From contig CM049310.1 in assembly GCA_026874595.1 (NCBI GenBank), positions 89,413,556 through 89,477,555 of the forward strand: a stretch of 64,000 nucleotides of DNA, in the 5' to 3' direction. Both the position numbers and the translations under genes were made by a program. This stretch comes from Sipunculus nudus (lineage: Eukaryota > Annelida > Sipuncula > Golfingiida > Sipunculidae). Shown here piece by piece: positions 1-11,452 of this stretch. Each line of letters opens with the position of its first letter. Position 1 is the stretch's first letter. The notes beneath the pieces were generated by a model, which saw only the letters and a program-made list of their open reading frames with translations, did no database searches and was not told the origin of the DNA.

Positions 1-1134
1 CACGAACAGGCACTGTTATGTAGCCGGGGAACTAGTTTTCGTCCCTATGGGTCTTAATCGTGTTTAAATTTGGGAGAATACATCATTTATGTGGTATTTT
101 TTACAATAAGCAAAGCATAAGCAAAACGTAAACAAAGTGTAAGCAAAGGAATTAGGACTTCATAAATGCGATTTTCGACCGTTTTCTGAAGTTATATTGT
201 ATTATTCGACGTGTCAGAAGTCTTATTTATGACAGAAATCGTGCAAAACAGTAGAGATATTGTGATCAAATGAGAAAATAGGTCCCGAAAATCCATAATA
301 TCCAATTGAGAAAAAAGCACAATTATACATTTCTGATTTTTATTGAACGAATTTGCTCTTTATTTTTATATTCATGTGCACGAACAGGAACTGTTATGTA
401 GCCGGTTAACTAGTCTTCGTCCCTATGGGGCATAATCGTGTTTAAATTTGGGAGAATACATCATTTATGTGGTGTTTTTACAATAAGCAAAGCATGAGCA
501 AAACGTAAACAAAGTGTAAGCAAAGGAATTAGGACTTCATAAATGCGATTTTCGGCCGTTTTCTGAAGTTATAATGTATTATTCGACGTGTCAGGAGTCT
601 TATTTATGACAGAAATCGTGCAAAACAGTAGAGATATTGTGGTCAAATGAGAAAATATGTCCAAAAAAATCCAAAATATCCCATTAAGAAAAAAATCAGA
701 ATTATTCATTTCTGATTTTGATTGAACGAATTTGCTCTTTATTTTTATATTCATGTGCACGAACAGGCACTGTTATGTAGCCGGGGAACTAGTCTTAGTC
801 CCTATGGGTCATAATCGTGTTTAAATTTGGGAGAATACATCATTTATGTGGTGTTTTTACAATAAGCAAAGCATAAGCAAAACGTAGACAAAGTGTAAGC
901 AAAGGAATTAGGACTTCATAAATGAGATTTTCGACCGTTTAGTGAAGTTATAATGTATTATTCAACTTGTCAGGAGTCTTATTTATGACAGAAATCGCGC
1001 AAAACAGTAGAGATATTGTGCTCAAATCAGAAAATAGGTCCCGGAAATCCATAATATCCAATTGAGAAAAATGCAGAATTATACATTTCTTATTTAGATT
1101 GAACGAATTTGCCCTTTATTTTTATATTCATGTG
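1..1134 (+). repeat. Three-monomer block, copy 1 (repeated 4,531 bp downstream)
   Basis: Monomers at 1, 379 and 758 match those at 4532, 4910 and 5289 at a constant offset of 4,531 bp. Shared private marks are GTTTTCGTCC with GGGTCTTAATC in the first monomer, CAGGAACTG with CCGGTTAAC in the second, and the GTAGAC and CGCGCAAAAC marks in the third. Agreement stops in the fourth pair: 1135 has ACTAGTCTTCG where 5666 has ACCAATGTTCG. The offset equals twelve monomers. Confidence 0.8.
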
Positions 1135-4100
1135 CACTAACAGGCACTGTTATGTAGCCGGGGAACTAGTCTTCGTCCCTATGGGTCATAATTGTGTTTA
1201 AACTTGGGAGAATACATCATTTATGTGGAGTTTTTACAATAAGCAAAGCATAAGCAAAACGTAAACAAAGTGTAAGCAAAGGAATTAGGACTTCATAAAT
1301 GCGATTTTCGACCGTTTTCTGAAGTTATAATGTATTATTCGACGTGTCAGGAGTCTTATTTATGACACAAATCGTGCAAAACAGTAGAGATATTGTGGTC
1401 AAATGAGAAAATAGATCCAAAAAATCCAAAATATCCCATTTAGAAAAAAAATCAGAATTATACATTTCTGATTTTGATTGAACGAATTTGCTCTTTATTT
1501 TTATATTCATGTGCACGAACAGGCACTGTTATGTAGCCGGGGAACTAGTCTTCGTCCCTATGGGTTATAATCGTGTTTAAATTTGGGAGAATACATCATT
1601 TATGTGGTGTTTTTACAATAAGCAAAGCATATGCAAAACGTAGACAAAGTGTAAGCAAAGGAATTAGGACTTCATAAATGAGATTTTCGACCGTTTAGTG
1701 AAGTTATAATGTATTATTCAACTTGTCAGGAGTCTTATTTATGACAGAAATCGCGCAAAACAGTAGATATATTGTGCTCAAATCAGAAAATAGGTCCCGA
1801 AAATCCATAATATCCAATTGAGAAAAATGCAGAATTATACATTTCTTATTTAGATTGAACGAATTTGCCCTTTATTTTTATATTCATGTGCACGAACAGG
1901 CACTGTTATGTAGCCGGGGAACTAGTCTTCGTCCCTATGGGTCATAATTGTGTTTAAACTTGGGAGAATACATCATTTATGTGGTGTTTTTACAATAAGC
2001 AAAGCATAAGCAAAACGTAAACAAAGTGTAAGCAAAGGAATTAGGACTTCATAAATGCGATTTTCGACCGTTTTCTGAAGTAATAATGTATTATTCGACG
2101 TGTCAGGAGTCTTATTTATGACAGAAATCGTGCAAAACACTAGAGATATTGTGATCAAGTGAGAAAATAGGTCCCGAAAATCCATAATATCTCCATAAAA
2201 AAAGCAGAATTATACATTTCTGATTTTGATTGAACGAATTTGCTCTTTATTTTTATATTCATGTGCACGAACAGGCACTGTTATGTAGCCGGGGAACTAG
2301 TCTTCGTCCCTATGGGTCATAATTGTGTTTAAACTTGGGAGAATACATCATTTATGTGGTGTTTTTACAATAAGAAAAGCATAAGCAAAACGTAAACAAA
2401 GTGTAAGCAAAGGAATTAGGACTTCATAAATGCGATTTTCGACCGTTTTCTGAAGTTATAATGTATTATTCGACGTATCAGGAGTCTTATTTATGACACA
2501 AATCGTGCAAAACATTAGAGATATTGTGGTCAAATAAGAAAATAGATCCAAAAAATCCAAAATATCCCATTTAGAAAAAAAATCAGAATTATACATTTCT
2601 GATTTTGATTGAACGAATTTGCTCTTTATTTTTATATTCATGTGCACGAACAGGCACTGTTATGTAGCCGGGGAACTAGTCTTCGTCCCTATGGGTTATA
2701 ATCGTGTTTAAATTTGCTAGAATACATCATTTATGTGGTATTTTTACAATAAGCAAAGCATAAGCAAAACGTAAACAAAGTGTAAGCAAAGGAATTAGGC
2801 CTTCATAAATGCGATTTTCGACCGTTTTCTGAAGTTATATTGTATTATTCGACGTGTCAGAAGTCTTATTTATGACAGAAATCGTGCAAAACAGTAGAGA
2901 TATTGTGATCAAATGAGAAAATAGGTCCCGAAAATCCATAATATCCAATTGAGAAAAAATCAGAATTATCCATTTCTGATTTTGATTGAACGAATTTGCT
3001 CTTTATTTTTATATTCATGTGCACGAACAGGCACTGTTATGTAGCCGGTTAACTAGTCTTCGTCCCTATGGGTCATAATCGTGTTTAAATTTGGGAGAAT
3101 ACATCATTTATGTGGTGTTTTTACAATAAGCAAAGCATAAGCAAAACGTAAACAAAGTGTAAGCAAAGGAATTAGGACTTCATAAATGCGATTTTCGACC
3201 GTTTTCTGAAGATATAATGTATTATTCGACGTGTCAGGAGTCTTATTTATGACAGAAATCGTGCAAAACAGTAGAGATATTGTGGTCAAATGAGAAAATA
3301 GATCCAAAAAATCCAAAATATCCCATTTAGAAAAAAATCAGAATTATACATTTCTGATTTTGATTGAACGAATCTGCTCTTTATTTTTATATTCATGTGC
3401 ACGAACAGGCACGGTTATGTAGCCGGGGAACTAGTCTTAGTCCCTATGGGTTATAATCGTGTTTAAATTTGGGAGAATACATCATTTATGTGGTGTTTTT
3501 ACAATAAGCAAAGCATATGCAAAACGTAGACAAAGTGTAAGCAAAGGAATTAGGACTTCATAAATGAGATTTTCGACCGTTTAGTGAAGTTATAATGTAT
3601 TATTCAACTTGTCAGGAGTCTTATTTATGACAGAAATCGCGCAAAACAGTAGAGATATTGTGCTCAAATCAGAAAATAGGTCCCGGAAATCCATAATATC
3701 CAATTGAGAAAAATGCAGAATTATACATTTCTTATTTAGATTGAACGAATTTGCCCTTTATTTTTATATTCATGTGCACTAACAGGCACTGTTATGTAGC
3801 CGGGGAACTAATGTTCGTCCCTATTTGTCAAAATCGTGTTTAAATTTGAGAGAATACATCTTGTATGTGGTGTTTTTACAATAAGCAAAGCATAAGCAAA
3901 ACGTAAACAAAGTGTAAGCAAAGGAATTAGGACTTCATAAATGCGATTTTCGACCGTTTTTTGAAGTTATATTGTATTTTTCGACGTGTCAGAAGTCTTA
4001 TTTATGACAGAAATCGTGCAAAACACTAGAGATATTGTGATCAAGTGAGAAAATAGGTCCCAAAAATTCATAATATCTCCTTCAAAAAAAAGCAGAATTA

Positions 4101-4531
4101 TGCATTTCTGATTTTGATTGAACGAATTTGCTCTTTATTTTTATATTCATATGCACGAGCATGCACTGTTATGTAGCCGGGGAACTAGTCTTCGTCCCTA
4201 TGGATCTTAATCGTGTTTAAATTTAGGAGAATACATCATTTATGTGGTATTTTTACAATAAGCAAAGCATAAGCAAAACGTAAACAAAGTGTAAGCAAAG
4301 GAATTAGGACTTCATAAATGCGATTTTCGACCGTTTTCTGAAGTTATATTGTATTATTCGACGTGTCAGAAGTCTTATTTATGACAGAAATCGTGCAAAA
4401 CACTAGAGATATTGTGGTCAAATGAGAAAATAGGTCCCAAAAATCCATAATATCCCATTAGGAAAAAAATCAGAATTATACATTTTTGACTTTGATTGAA
4501 CGAATTTGCTATTTATTTTTATATTCATGTG

Positions 4532-5665
4532 CACGAACAGGCACTGTTATTTAGCCGGGGAACTAGTTTTCGTCCCTATGGGTCTTAATCGTGTTTAAAT
4601 TTGGGAGAATACATCATTTATGTGGTATTTTTTACAATAAGCAAAGCATAAGCAAAACGTAAACAAAGTGTAAGCAAAGGAATTAGGACTTCATAAATGC
4701 GATTTTCGACCGTTTTCTGAAGTTATATTGTATTATTCGACGTGTCAGAAGTCTTATTTATGACAGAAATCGTGCAAAACAGTAGAGATATTGTGATCAA
4801 ATTAGAAAATAGGTCCCGAAAATCCATAATATCCAATTGAGAAAAAAGCACAATTATACATTTCTGATTTTTATTGAACGAATTTGCTCTTTATTTTTAT
4901 ATTCATGTGCACGAACAGGAACTGTTATGTAGCCGGTTAACTAGTCTTCGTCCCTATGGGTCATAATCGTGTTTAAATTTGGGAGAATACATCATTTATG
5001 TGGTGTTTTTACAATAAGCAAAGCATAAGCAAAACGTAAACAAAGTGTAAGCAAAGGAATTAGGACTTCATATATGCGATTTTCGGCCGTTTTCTGAAGT
5101 TATAATGTATTATTCGACGTGTCAGGAGTCTTATTTATGACAGAAATCGTGCAAAACAGTAGAGATATTGTGGTCAAATGAGAAAATATGTCCAAAAAAA
5201 TCCAAAATATCCCATTAAGAAAAAAATCAGAATTATACATTTCTGATTTTGATTGAACGAATTTGCTCTTTATTTTTATATTCATGTGCACGAACACGCA
5301 CTGTTATGTAGCCGGGGAACTAGTCTTCGTCCCTATGGGTCATAATCGTGTTTAAATTTGGGAGAATACATCATTTATGTGGTGTTTTTACAATAAGCAA
5401 AGCATAAGCAAAACGTAGACAAAGTGTAAGCAAAGGAATTAGGACTTCATAAATGAGATTTTCGACCGTTTAGTCAAGTTATAATGTATTATTCAACTTG
5501 TCAGGAGTCTTATTTATGACAGAAATCGCGCAAAACAGTAGAGATATTGTGCTCAAATCAGAAAATAGGTCCCGGAAATCCATAATATCCAATTGAGAAA
5601 AATGCAGAATTATACATTTCTTATTTAGATTGAACGAATTTGCCCTTTATTTTTATATTCATGTG
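4532..5665 (+). repeat. Three-monomer block, copy 2
   Basis: Second copy of the block at 1-1134. After the third monomer the sequence switches to a different neighbour: 5666 and 6043 match 3777 and 4154 at an offset of 1,889 bp (five monomers), as 5289 matches 3400. The third monomer therefore takes part in two duplications of different period, a sign of successive unequal exchanges. Small differences from copy 1 include TTATTTAGCC at 4546-4555 and CACGAACACG at 5289. Confidence 0.75.
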
Positions 5666-6419
5666 CACTAACAGGCACTGTTATGTAGCCGGGGAACCAA
5701 TGTTCGTCCCTATTTGTCATAATCGTGTTTAAATTTGGGAGAATACATCATTTATGTGGTGTTTTTACAATAAGCAAAGCATAAGCAAAACGTTAACAAA
5801 GTGTAAGCAAAGGAATTAGGACTTCATAAATGAGATTTTCGACCGTTTTTTGAAGTTATAATGTATTATTAGACGTGTCAGGAGTCTTATTTATGACAGA
5901 AATCGTGCAAAACACTAGAGATATTGTGATCAAATGAGAAAATAGGTCCCGAAAATCCATAATATCCAATTGAGATAAAAGCAGAATTATACATTTCTGA
6001 TTTTGATTGAACGAATTTGCTCTTTATTTTTATATTCATGTGCACGAACAGGCACTGTTATGTAGCCGGGGAACTAGTCTTCGTCCCTATGGATCTTAAT
6101 CGTGTTTAAATTTAGGAGAATACATCATTTATGTGGTGTTTTTACAATGAGCAAAGCATAAGCAAAACGTAAACAAAGTGTAAGCAAAGGAATTAGGACT
6201 TCATAAATGCGATTTTCGACCGTTTTCTGAAGTTATAATGTATTATTCGACGTGTCAGGAGTCTTATTTATGACAGAAATCGTGCAAAACAGTAGAGATA
6301 TTGTGATCAAATGAGAAAATAGGTCCCGAAAATCCATAATATCCAATTGAGAAAAAAGCAGAATTATACATTTCTGATTTTGATTGAACGAATTTGCTCT
6401 TTATTTTTATATTCATGTG

Positions 6420-7548
6420 CACCAACAGGCACTGTTATGTAGCCGGGGAACTAGTCTTCGTCCCTATGGGTCATAATCGTGTTTAAATTTGGGAGAATAC
6501 ATCATTTATGTGGTGTTTTTACATAAAGCAAAGCATAAGCAAAACGTAAACAAAGTGTAAGCAAAGGAATTAGGACTTCATAAAAGCGATTTTCGACCGT
6601 TTTCTGAAGTTATAATGTATTATTCGACGTGTCAGGAGTCTTATTTATGACAGAAATCGTGCAAAACAGTAGATATATTGTGGTCAAATGAGAAAATAGG
6701 TCCCGAAAATCCATAATATCCAATTGAGAAAAAAGCACAATTATACATTTCTGATTTTGATTGAACGAATTTGCTCTTTATTTTTATATTCATGTGCACG
6801 AATAGGCACTGTTATGTAGCCCGGGTACTAGTCTTCGTCCCTACGGGTCAAAATCGTGTTTAAATTCGGGAGAATACATCATTTATGTGGTGTTTTTACA
6901 ATAAGCAAAGCATAAGCAAAACGTAAAAAAGTGTAAGCAAAGGAATAAGAACTTCATAAATGAGATTTTCGACCGTTTATTGAAGTTATAATCTATTATT
7001 CAACTTGTCAGGAGTCTTATTTATGACAGAAATCGTGCAAAACAGTAGAGATATTGAGATCAAATCAGAAAATAGGTCCCGAAAATCCATAATATCCAAT
7101 TGAGAAAAATGCAGAATTATACATTTCTGATTTTGATTGAACGAATTTGCTCTTTATTTTTATATTCATGTGCACGAATAGGCACTGTTATGTAGCCCGG
7201 GTACTAGTCTTCGTCCCTACGGGTCAAAATCGTGTTTAAATTCGGGAGAATACATCATTTATGTGGTGTTTTTACAATAAGCAAAGCATAAGCAAAACCT
7301 AAAAAAGTGTAAGCAAAGGAATAAGAACTTCATAAATGAGATTTTCGACCGTTTATTGAAGTTATAATCTATTATTCAACTTGTCAGGAGTCTTATTTAT
7401 GACAGAAATCGTGCAAAACAGTAGAGATATTGAGATCAAATCAGAAAATAGGTCCCGAAAATCCATAATATCCAATTGAGAAAAATGCAGAATTATACAT
7501 TTCTGATTTTGATTGAACGAATTTGCTCTTTATTTTTATATTCATGTG
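6420..7548 (+). repeat. Nested three-monomer repeat p-r-r, copy 1 (1,129 bp)
   Basis: The trio p (6420, CACCAACAGG), r (6797) and r (7173) is repeated at once at 7549, 7926 and 8302 with an offset of 1,129 bp. The second r of each trio carries AACCTAAAAAAG instead of AACGTAAAAAAG, which proves the trio was copied as a unit. Because both 5,653-bp copies contain the doubled trio (second instance from 12073), the trio doubled before the larger block did. Confidence 0.88.
6834..6847 (+). other. CENP-B-box-like word in type r (example)
   Basis: The sequence TTCGTCCCTACGGG has both ends of the CENP-B box core (TTCG and CGGG), but only six bases separate them instead of seven, so the central A cannot be in register. 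Types e and r and some mosaics have this form; most other monomers read TTCGTCCCTATGGG and lose the CGGG half. Just upstream lies CCCGGG (6820-6825), present in the same types. CENP-B-type proteins bind the 17-bp box in mammals, and related motifs have been reported in other satellites. Function here is speculative, and a real box is not demonstrated. Confidence 0.3.
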
Positions 7549-8677
7549 CACCAACAGGCACTGTTATGTAGCCGGGGAACTAGTCTTCGTCCCTATGGGT
7601 CATAATCGTGTTTAAATTTGGGAGAATACATCATTTATGTGGTGTTTTTACATAAAGCAAAGCATAAGCAAAACGTAAACAAAGTGTAAGCAAAGGAATT
7701 AGGACTTCATAAAAGCGATTTTCGACCGTTTTCTGAAGTTATAATGTATTATTCGACGTGTCAGGAGTCTTATTTATGACAGAAATCGTGCAAAACAGTA
7801 GATATATTGTGGTCAAATGAGAAAATAGGTCCCGAAAATCCATAATATCCAATTGAGAAAAAAGCACAATTATACATTTCTGATTTTGATTGAACGAATT
7901 TGCTCTTTATTTTTATATTCATGTGCACGAATAGGCACTGTTATGTAGCCCGGGTACTAGTCTTCGTCCCTACGGGTCAAAATCGTGTTTAAATTCGGGA
8001 GAATACATCATTTATGTGGTGTTTTTACAATAAGCAAAGCATAAGCAAAACGTAAAAAAGTGTAAGCAAAGGAATAAGAACTTCATAAATGAGATTTTCG
8101 ACCGTTTATTGAAGTTATAATCTATTATTCAACTTGTCAGGAGTCTTATTTATGACAGAAATCGTGCAAAACAGTAGAGATATTGAGATCAAATCATAAA
8201 ATAGGTCCCGAAAATCCATAATATCCAATTGAGAAAAATGCAGAATTATACATTTCTGATTTTGATTGAACGAATTTGCTCTTTATTTTTATATTCATGT
8301 GCACGAATAGGCACTGTTATGTAGCCCGGGTACTAGTCTTCGTCCCTACGGGTCAAAATCGTGTTTAAATTCGGGAGAATACATCATTTATGTGGTGTTT
8401 TTACAATAAGCAAAGCATAAGCAAAACCTAAAAAAGTGTAAGCAAAGGAATAAGAACTTCATAAATGAGATTTTCGACCGTTTATTGAAGTTATAATCTA
8501 TTATTCAACTTGTCAGGAGTCTTATTTATGACAGAAATCGTGCAAAACAGTAGAGATATTGAGATCAAATCAGAAAATAGGTCCCGAAAATCCATAATAT
8601 CCAATTGAGAAAAATGCAGAATTATACATTTCTGATTTTCATTGAACGAATTTGCCCTTTATTTTTATATTCATGAG
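7549..8677 (+). repeat. Nested three-monomer repeat p-r-r, copy 2 (1,129 bp)
   Basis: Second copy of the p-r-r trio. Its last r monomer ends with GATTTTCATTG, TTTGCCC and TGAGCACG, the tail that always precedes a type-a monomer, in place of GATTTTGATTG, TTTGCTC and TGTGCAC in the first trio. The first r monomer has ATCATAAAATAGG where trio 1 has ATCAGAAAATAGG. Confidence 0.85.
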
Positions 8678-9807
8678 CACGAACAGGCACTGTTATGTAG
8701 CCGGGGAAATAATCTTCGTCCCTATGGGTCAAAATCGTGTTTAAATTTGAGAGAATACATCATTTATGTGGTGTTTTTACAATAAGCAAAGCATAAGCAA
8801 AACGTAAACAAAGTGTAAGCAAAGGAATTAGGACTTCATAAATGCGATTTTCGACCGTTTTCTGAAGTTATAATGTATTATTCGACGTGTCAGGAGTCTT
8901 ATTTATGACAGAAATCGTGCAAAACACTAGAGATATTGTGATCAAGTGAGAAAATAGGTCCCGAAAATCCATAATATCTCCATAAAAAAAGCAGAATTAT
9001 ACATTTCTGATTTTGATTGAACGAATTTGCTCTTTATTTTTATATTCATGTGCACGAACAGGCACTGTTATGTAGCCGGGTAACTAGTCTTCGTCCCTAT
9101 GGGTCATAATCGTGTTTAAATTTGGGAGAATACATCATTTATGTGGTGTTTTTACATAAAGCAAAGCATAAGCAAAACGTAAACAAAGTGTAAGCAAAGG
9201 AATTAGGACTTCATAAAAGCGATTTTCGACCGTTTTCTGAAGTTATAATGTATTATTCAACTTGGTAGGAGTCTTATTTATGACAGAAATCGTGCAAAAC
9301 ACTAGAGATATTATGATCAAGTGAGAAAATAGGTCCCGAAAATCCATAATATCTCATTTAAAAAAAAGTGAGAATGATACATTTCTGATTTTGATTGAAC
9401 GAATTTGCTCTTTATTTTTATATTCATGTGCACGAATAGGCACTGTTATGTAGCCGGGGAACTAGCCTTCGTCCCTATGGGTCATAATCGTGTTTAAATT
9501 TGGGAGAATACATCATTTATGTGGTATTTTTACAATAAGCAAAGCATAAGCAAAACGTAAACAAAGTGTAAGCAAAGGAATTAGTACTTCATAAATAAGA
9601 TTTTCGACCGTTTTTTGAAGTTATAATGTATTATTCAACTTGTCAGGAGTCTTATTTATGACAGAAATCGTGCAAAACAGTAGAGATATTGTGATCAAAT
9701 GAGAAAATAGGTCCCGAAAATCCATAATATCCAATTGAGAAAAAAGCAGAATTATATATTTCTGATTTTGATTGAACGAATTTGCTCTTTATTTTTATAT
9801 TCATGTG

Positions 9808-10184
9808 CACGAACAGGCACTGTTATGTAGCCCGGGTACTAGTCTTCGTCCCTACGGGTCAAAATCGTGTTTAAATTTAGGAGAATACATCAATTATGTG
9901 GTGTTTTTACAATAAGCAAAGCATAAGCAAAACGTAGACAAAGTGTAAGCAAAGGAATTAGGACTCCATAAATGAGATTTTCGACCGTTTATTGAAATTA
10001 TAATGTATTATTCAACTTGTCAGGAGTCTTATTTATGACAGAAATCGTGCAAAACAGTAGAGATATTGTGATCAAATGAGAAAATAGGTCCCGAAAATCC
10101 ATAATATCCAATTGAGAAAAAAGCAGAATTATACATTTCTGATTTTGATTGAACGAATTTGCTCTTTATTTTTATATTCATGTG
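9808..10184 (+). repeat. Type-e monomer (377 bp), representative
   Basis: Diagnostic marks: AGCCCGGGTACTAG; CCTACGGGTCAAAATC; TTTAGGAGAATAC; ATCAATTATGTGG; CGTAGACAAAG; GGACTCCATAAATGAG; CGTTTATTG. Other copies lie at 15461, 21493, 31285, 41070, 41825 and 47855, and with CCCGGGTAATAG at 38055, 44463 and 47100. Later copies (from 38055) have CGACGTGTC where earlier ones have CAACTTGTC. Type e usually follows c and, in the left half, precedes f. Confidence 0.83.
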
Positions 10185-10562
10185 CACGAACAGGCACTGT
10201 TATGTAGCCGGGGAACTAGTCTTCGTCCCTATGGGTCATAATCGTGTTTAAATTTGAGAGAATACATCATTTATGTGGTGTTTTTACAATGAGCAAAGCA
10301 TAAGCAAAACGTAAATAAGGTGTAAGCAAAGGAATTAGCACTTCATAAATGCGATTTTCGACCGTTTTCTGAAGTTATAATGTATTATTCGACGTGTCAG
10401 GAGTCTTATTTATGACAGAAATCGTGCAAAACACTAGAGATATTGTGATCAAGTGAGAAAATAGGTCCCGAAAATCCATAATATCTCATTTAAAAAAAAG
10501 TGAGAATGATACATTTCTGATTTTGATTGAACGAATTTGCTCTTTATTTTTATATTCATGTG
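10185..10562 (+). repeat. Type-f monomer (378 bp), representative
   Basis: Diagnostic marks: GGGGAACTAGTC with TTTGAGAGAATAC, ACAATGAGC, GTAAATAAGGTG in the 11-bp word block, TTAGCACTTC, CACTAGAG, GATCAAGTG, and the b-like tail (CTCATTT, A run, GTGAGAATG). Copies lie at 15838 and 21870; 24131 is a variant with the same head but TAAACAAAGTG and a type-a-like tail. Type f is absent from the right half of the window, so it was not carried into the younger HORs. Confidence 0.8.
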
Positions 10563-11452
10563 CACGAATAGGCACTGTTATGTAGCCGGGGAACTAGCCT
10601 TCGTCCCTATGGGTCATAATCGTGTTTAAATTTGGGAGAATACATCATTTATGTGGCGTTTTTACAATAAGCAAAGCATAAGCAAAACGTAAACAAAGTG
10701 TAAGCAAAGGAATTAGGACTTCATAAATGCGATTTTCGACCGTTTTCTGAAGTTATAATGTATTATTCGACGTGTCAGGAGTCTTATTTATGACAGAAAT
10801 CGTGCAAAACAGTAGAGATATTGTGGTCAAATGAGAAAATATGTCCAAAAAATCCAAAATATCCCATTAAGAAAAAAATCAGAATTATACATTTCTGATT
10901 TTGATTGAACGAATCTGCTCTTTATTTTTATATTCATGTGCACGAACAGGCACTGTTATGTAGCCGGTTAACTAGTCTTCGTCCCTATGGGTCATAATCG
11001 TGTTTAAATTTGGGAGAATACATCATTTATGTGGTGTTTTTACAATAAGCAAAGCATAAGCAAAACGTTAACAAAGTGTAAGCAAAGGAATTAGGACTTC
11101 ATAAATGCGATTTTCGACCGTTTTCTGAAGATATAATGTATTATTCGACGTGTCAGGAGTCTTATTTATGACAGAAATCGTGCAAAACAGTAGAGATATT
11201 GTGGTCAAATGAGAAAATAGATCCAAAAAATCCAAAATATCCCATTTAGAAAAAAATCAGAATTATACATTTCTGATTTTGATTGAACGAATTTGCTCTT
11301 TATTTTTATATTCATGTGCACGAACAGGCACTGTTATGTAGCCGGGGAACTAGTCTTCGTCCCTATGGGTTATAATCGTGTTTAAATTTGGGAGAATACA
11401 TCATTTATGTGGTATTTTTACAATAAGCAAAGCATAAGCAAAACGGAAACAA

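Larger units (their letters stand above)
1..5799 (+). repeat. Left heterogeneous block, 16 monomers
   Basis: Monomers start at 1, 379, 758, 1135, 1514, 1891, 2266, 2645, 3022, 3400, 3777, 4154, 4532, 4910, 5289 and 5666. No single HOR orders this block. Two subfamilies stand out. The first carries CGTAGACAAAG, CGCGCAAAAC, GCTCAAATCAG and CTTATTTAGATT (starts 758, 1514, 3400, 5289). The second carries CCAAAATATCCC near its end (379, 1135, 2266, 3022, 4910). The first is confined to this block, while the second recurs only as far as about 16,970. Several start words are aberrant: CACTAACAGG at 1135, 3777 and 5666, and CACGAGCATG at 4154. Greater diversity and shorter-range duplications suggest an older, less homogenised part of the array. 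Confidence 0.8.
5800..11452 (+). repeat. 15-monomer HOR, copy 1 (5,653 bp)
   Basis: The block from inside the monomer at 5666 to inside that at 11319 repeats downstream at a constant offset of 5,653 bp. Monomer starts are 6043 (g, TATGGATCTTAATC), 6420 (p), 6797 (r), 7173 (r), 7549 (p), 7926 (r), 8302 (r), 8678 (a), 9053 (b), 9431 (c), 9808 (e), 10185 (f), 10563, 10941 and 11319. Private marks shared with copy 2 include AATTATATATTTCTG in the monomer at 9431, ATCATAAAATAGG near 8192, and AACCTAAAAAAG near 7296 and 8425. One difference seen is GAAATTATA at 9995 against GAAGTTATA in copy 2. The left border lies between about 5,793 and 5,830, where the GTTAAC mark of copy 1 gives way to shared sequence. 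Confidence 0.88.

Noticed and set aside
569-760. Minus-strand open frames of 62-70 codons (also at 1325-1516, 1973-2185, 2456-2647, 3104-3316, 5100-5297, 24321-24509 and 25074-25262).
   Set aside because: They are the same part of the satellite monomer read on the minus strand. The frame is open only in a few monomers and is closed by indels or stops in the great majority, with no conserved start context and no codon-type substitution pattern. They are chance openings in A+T-rich repeat DNA, not genes.
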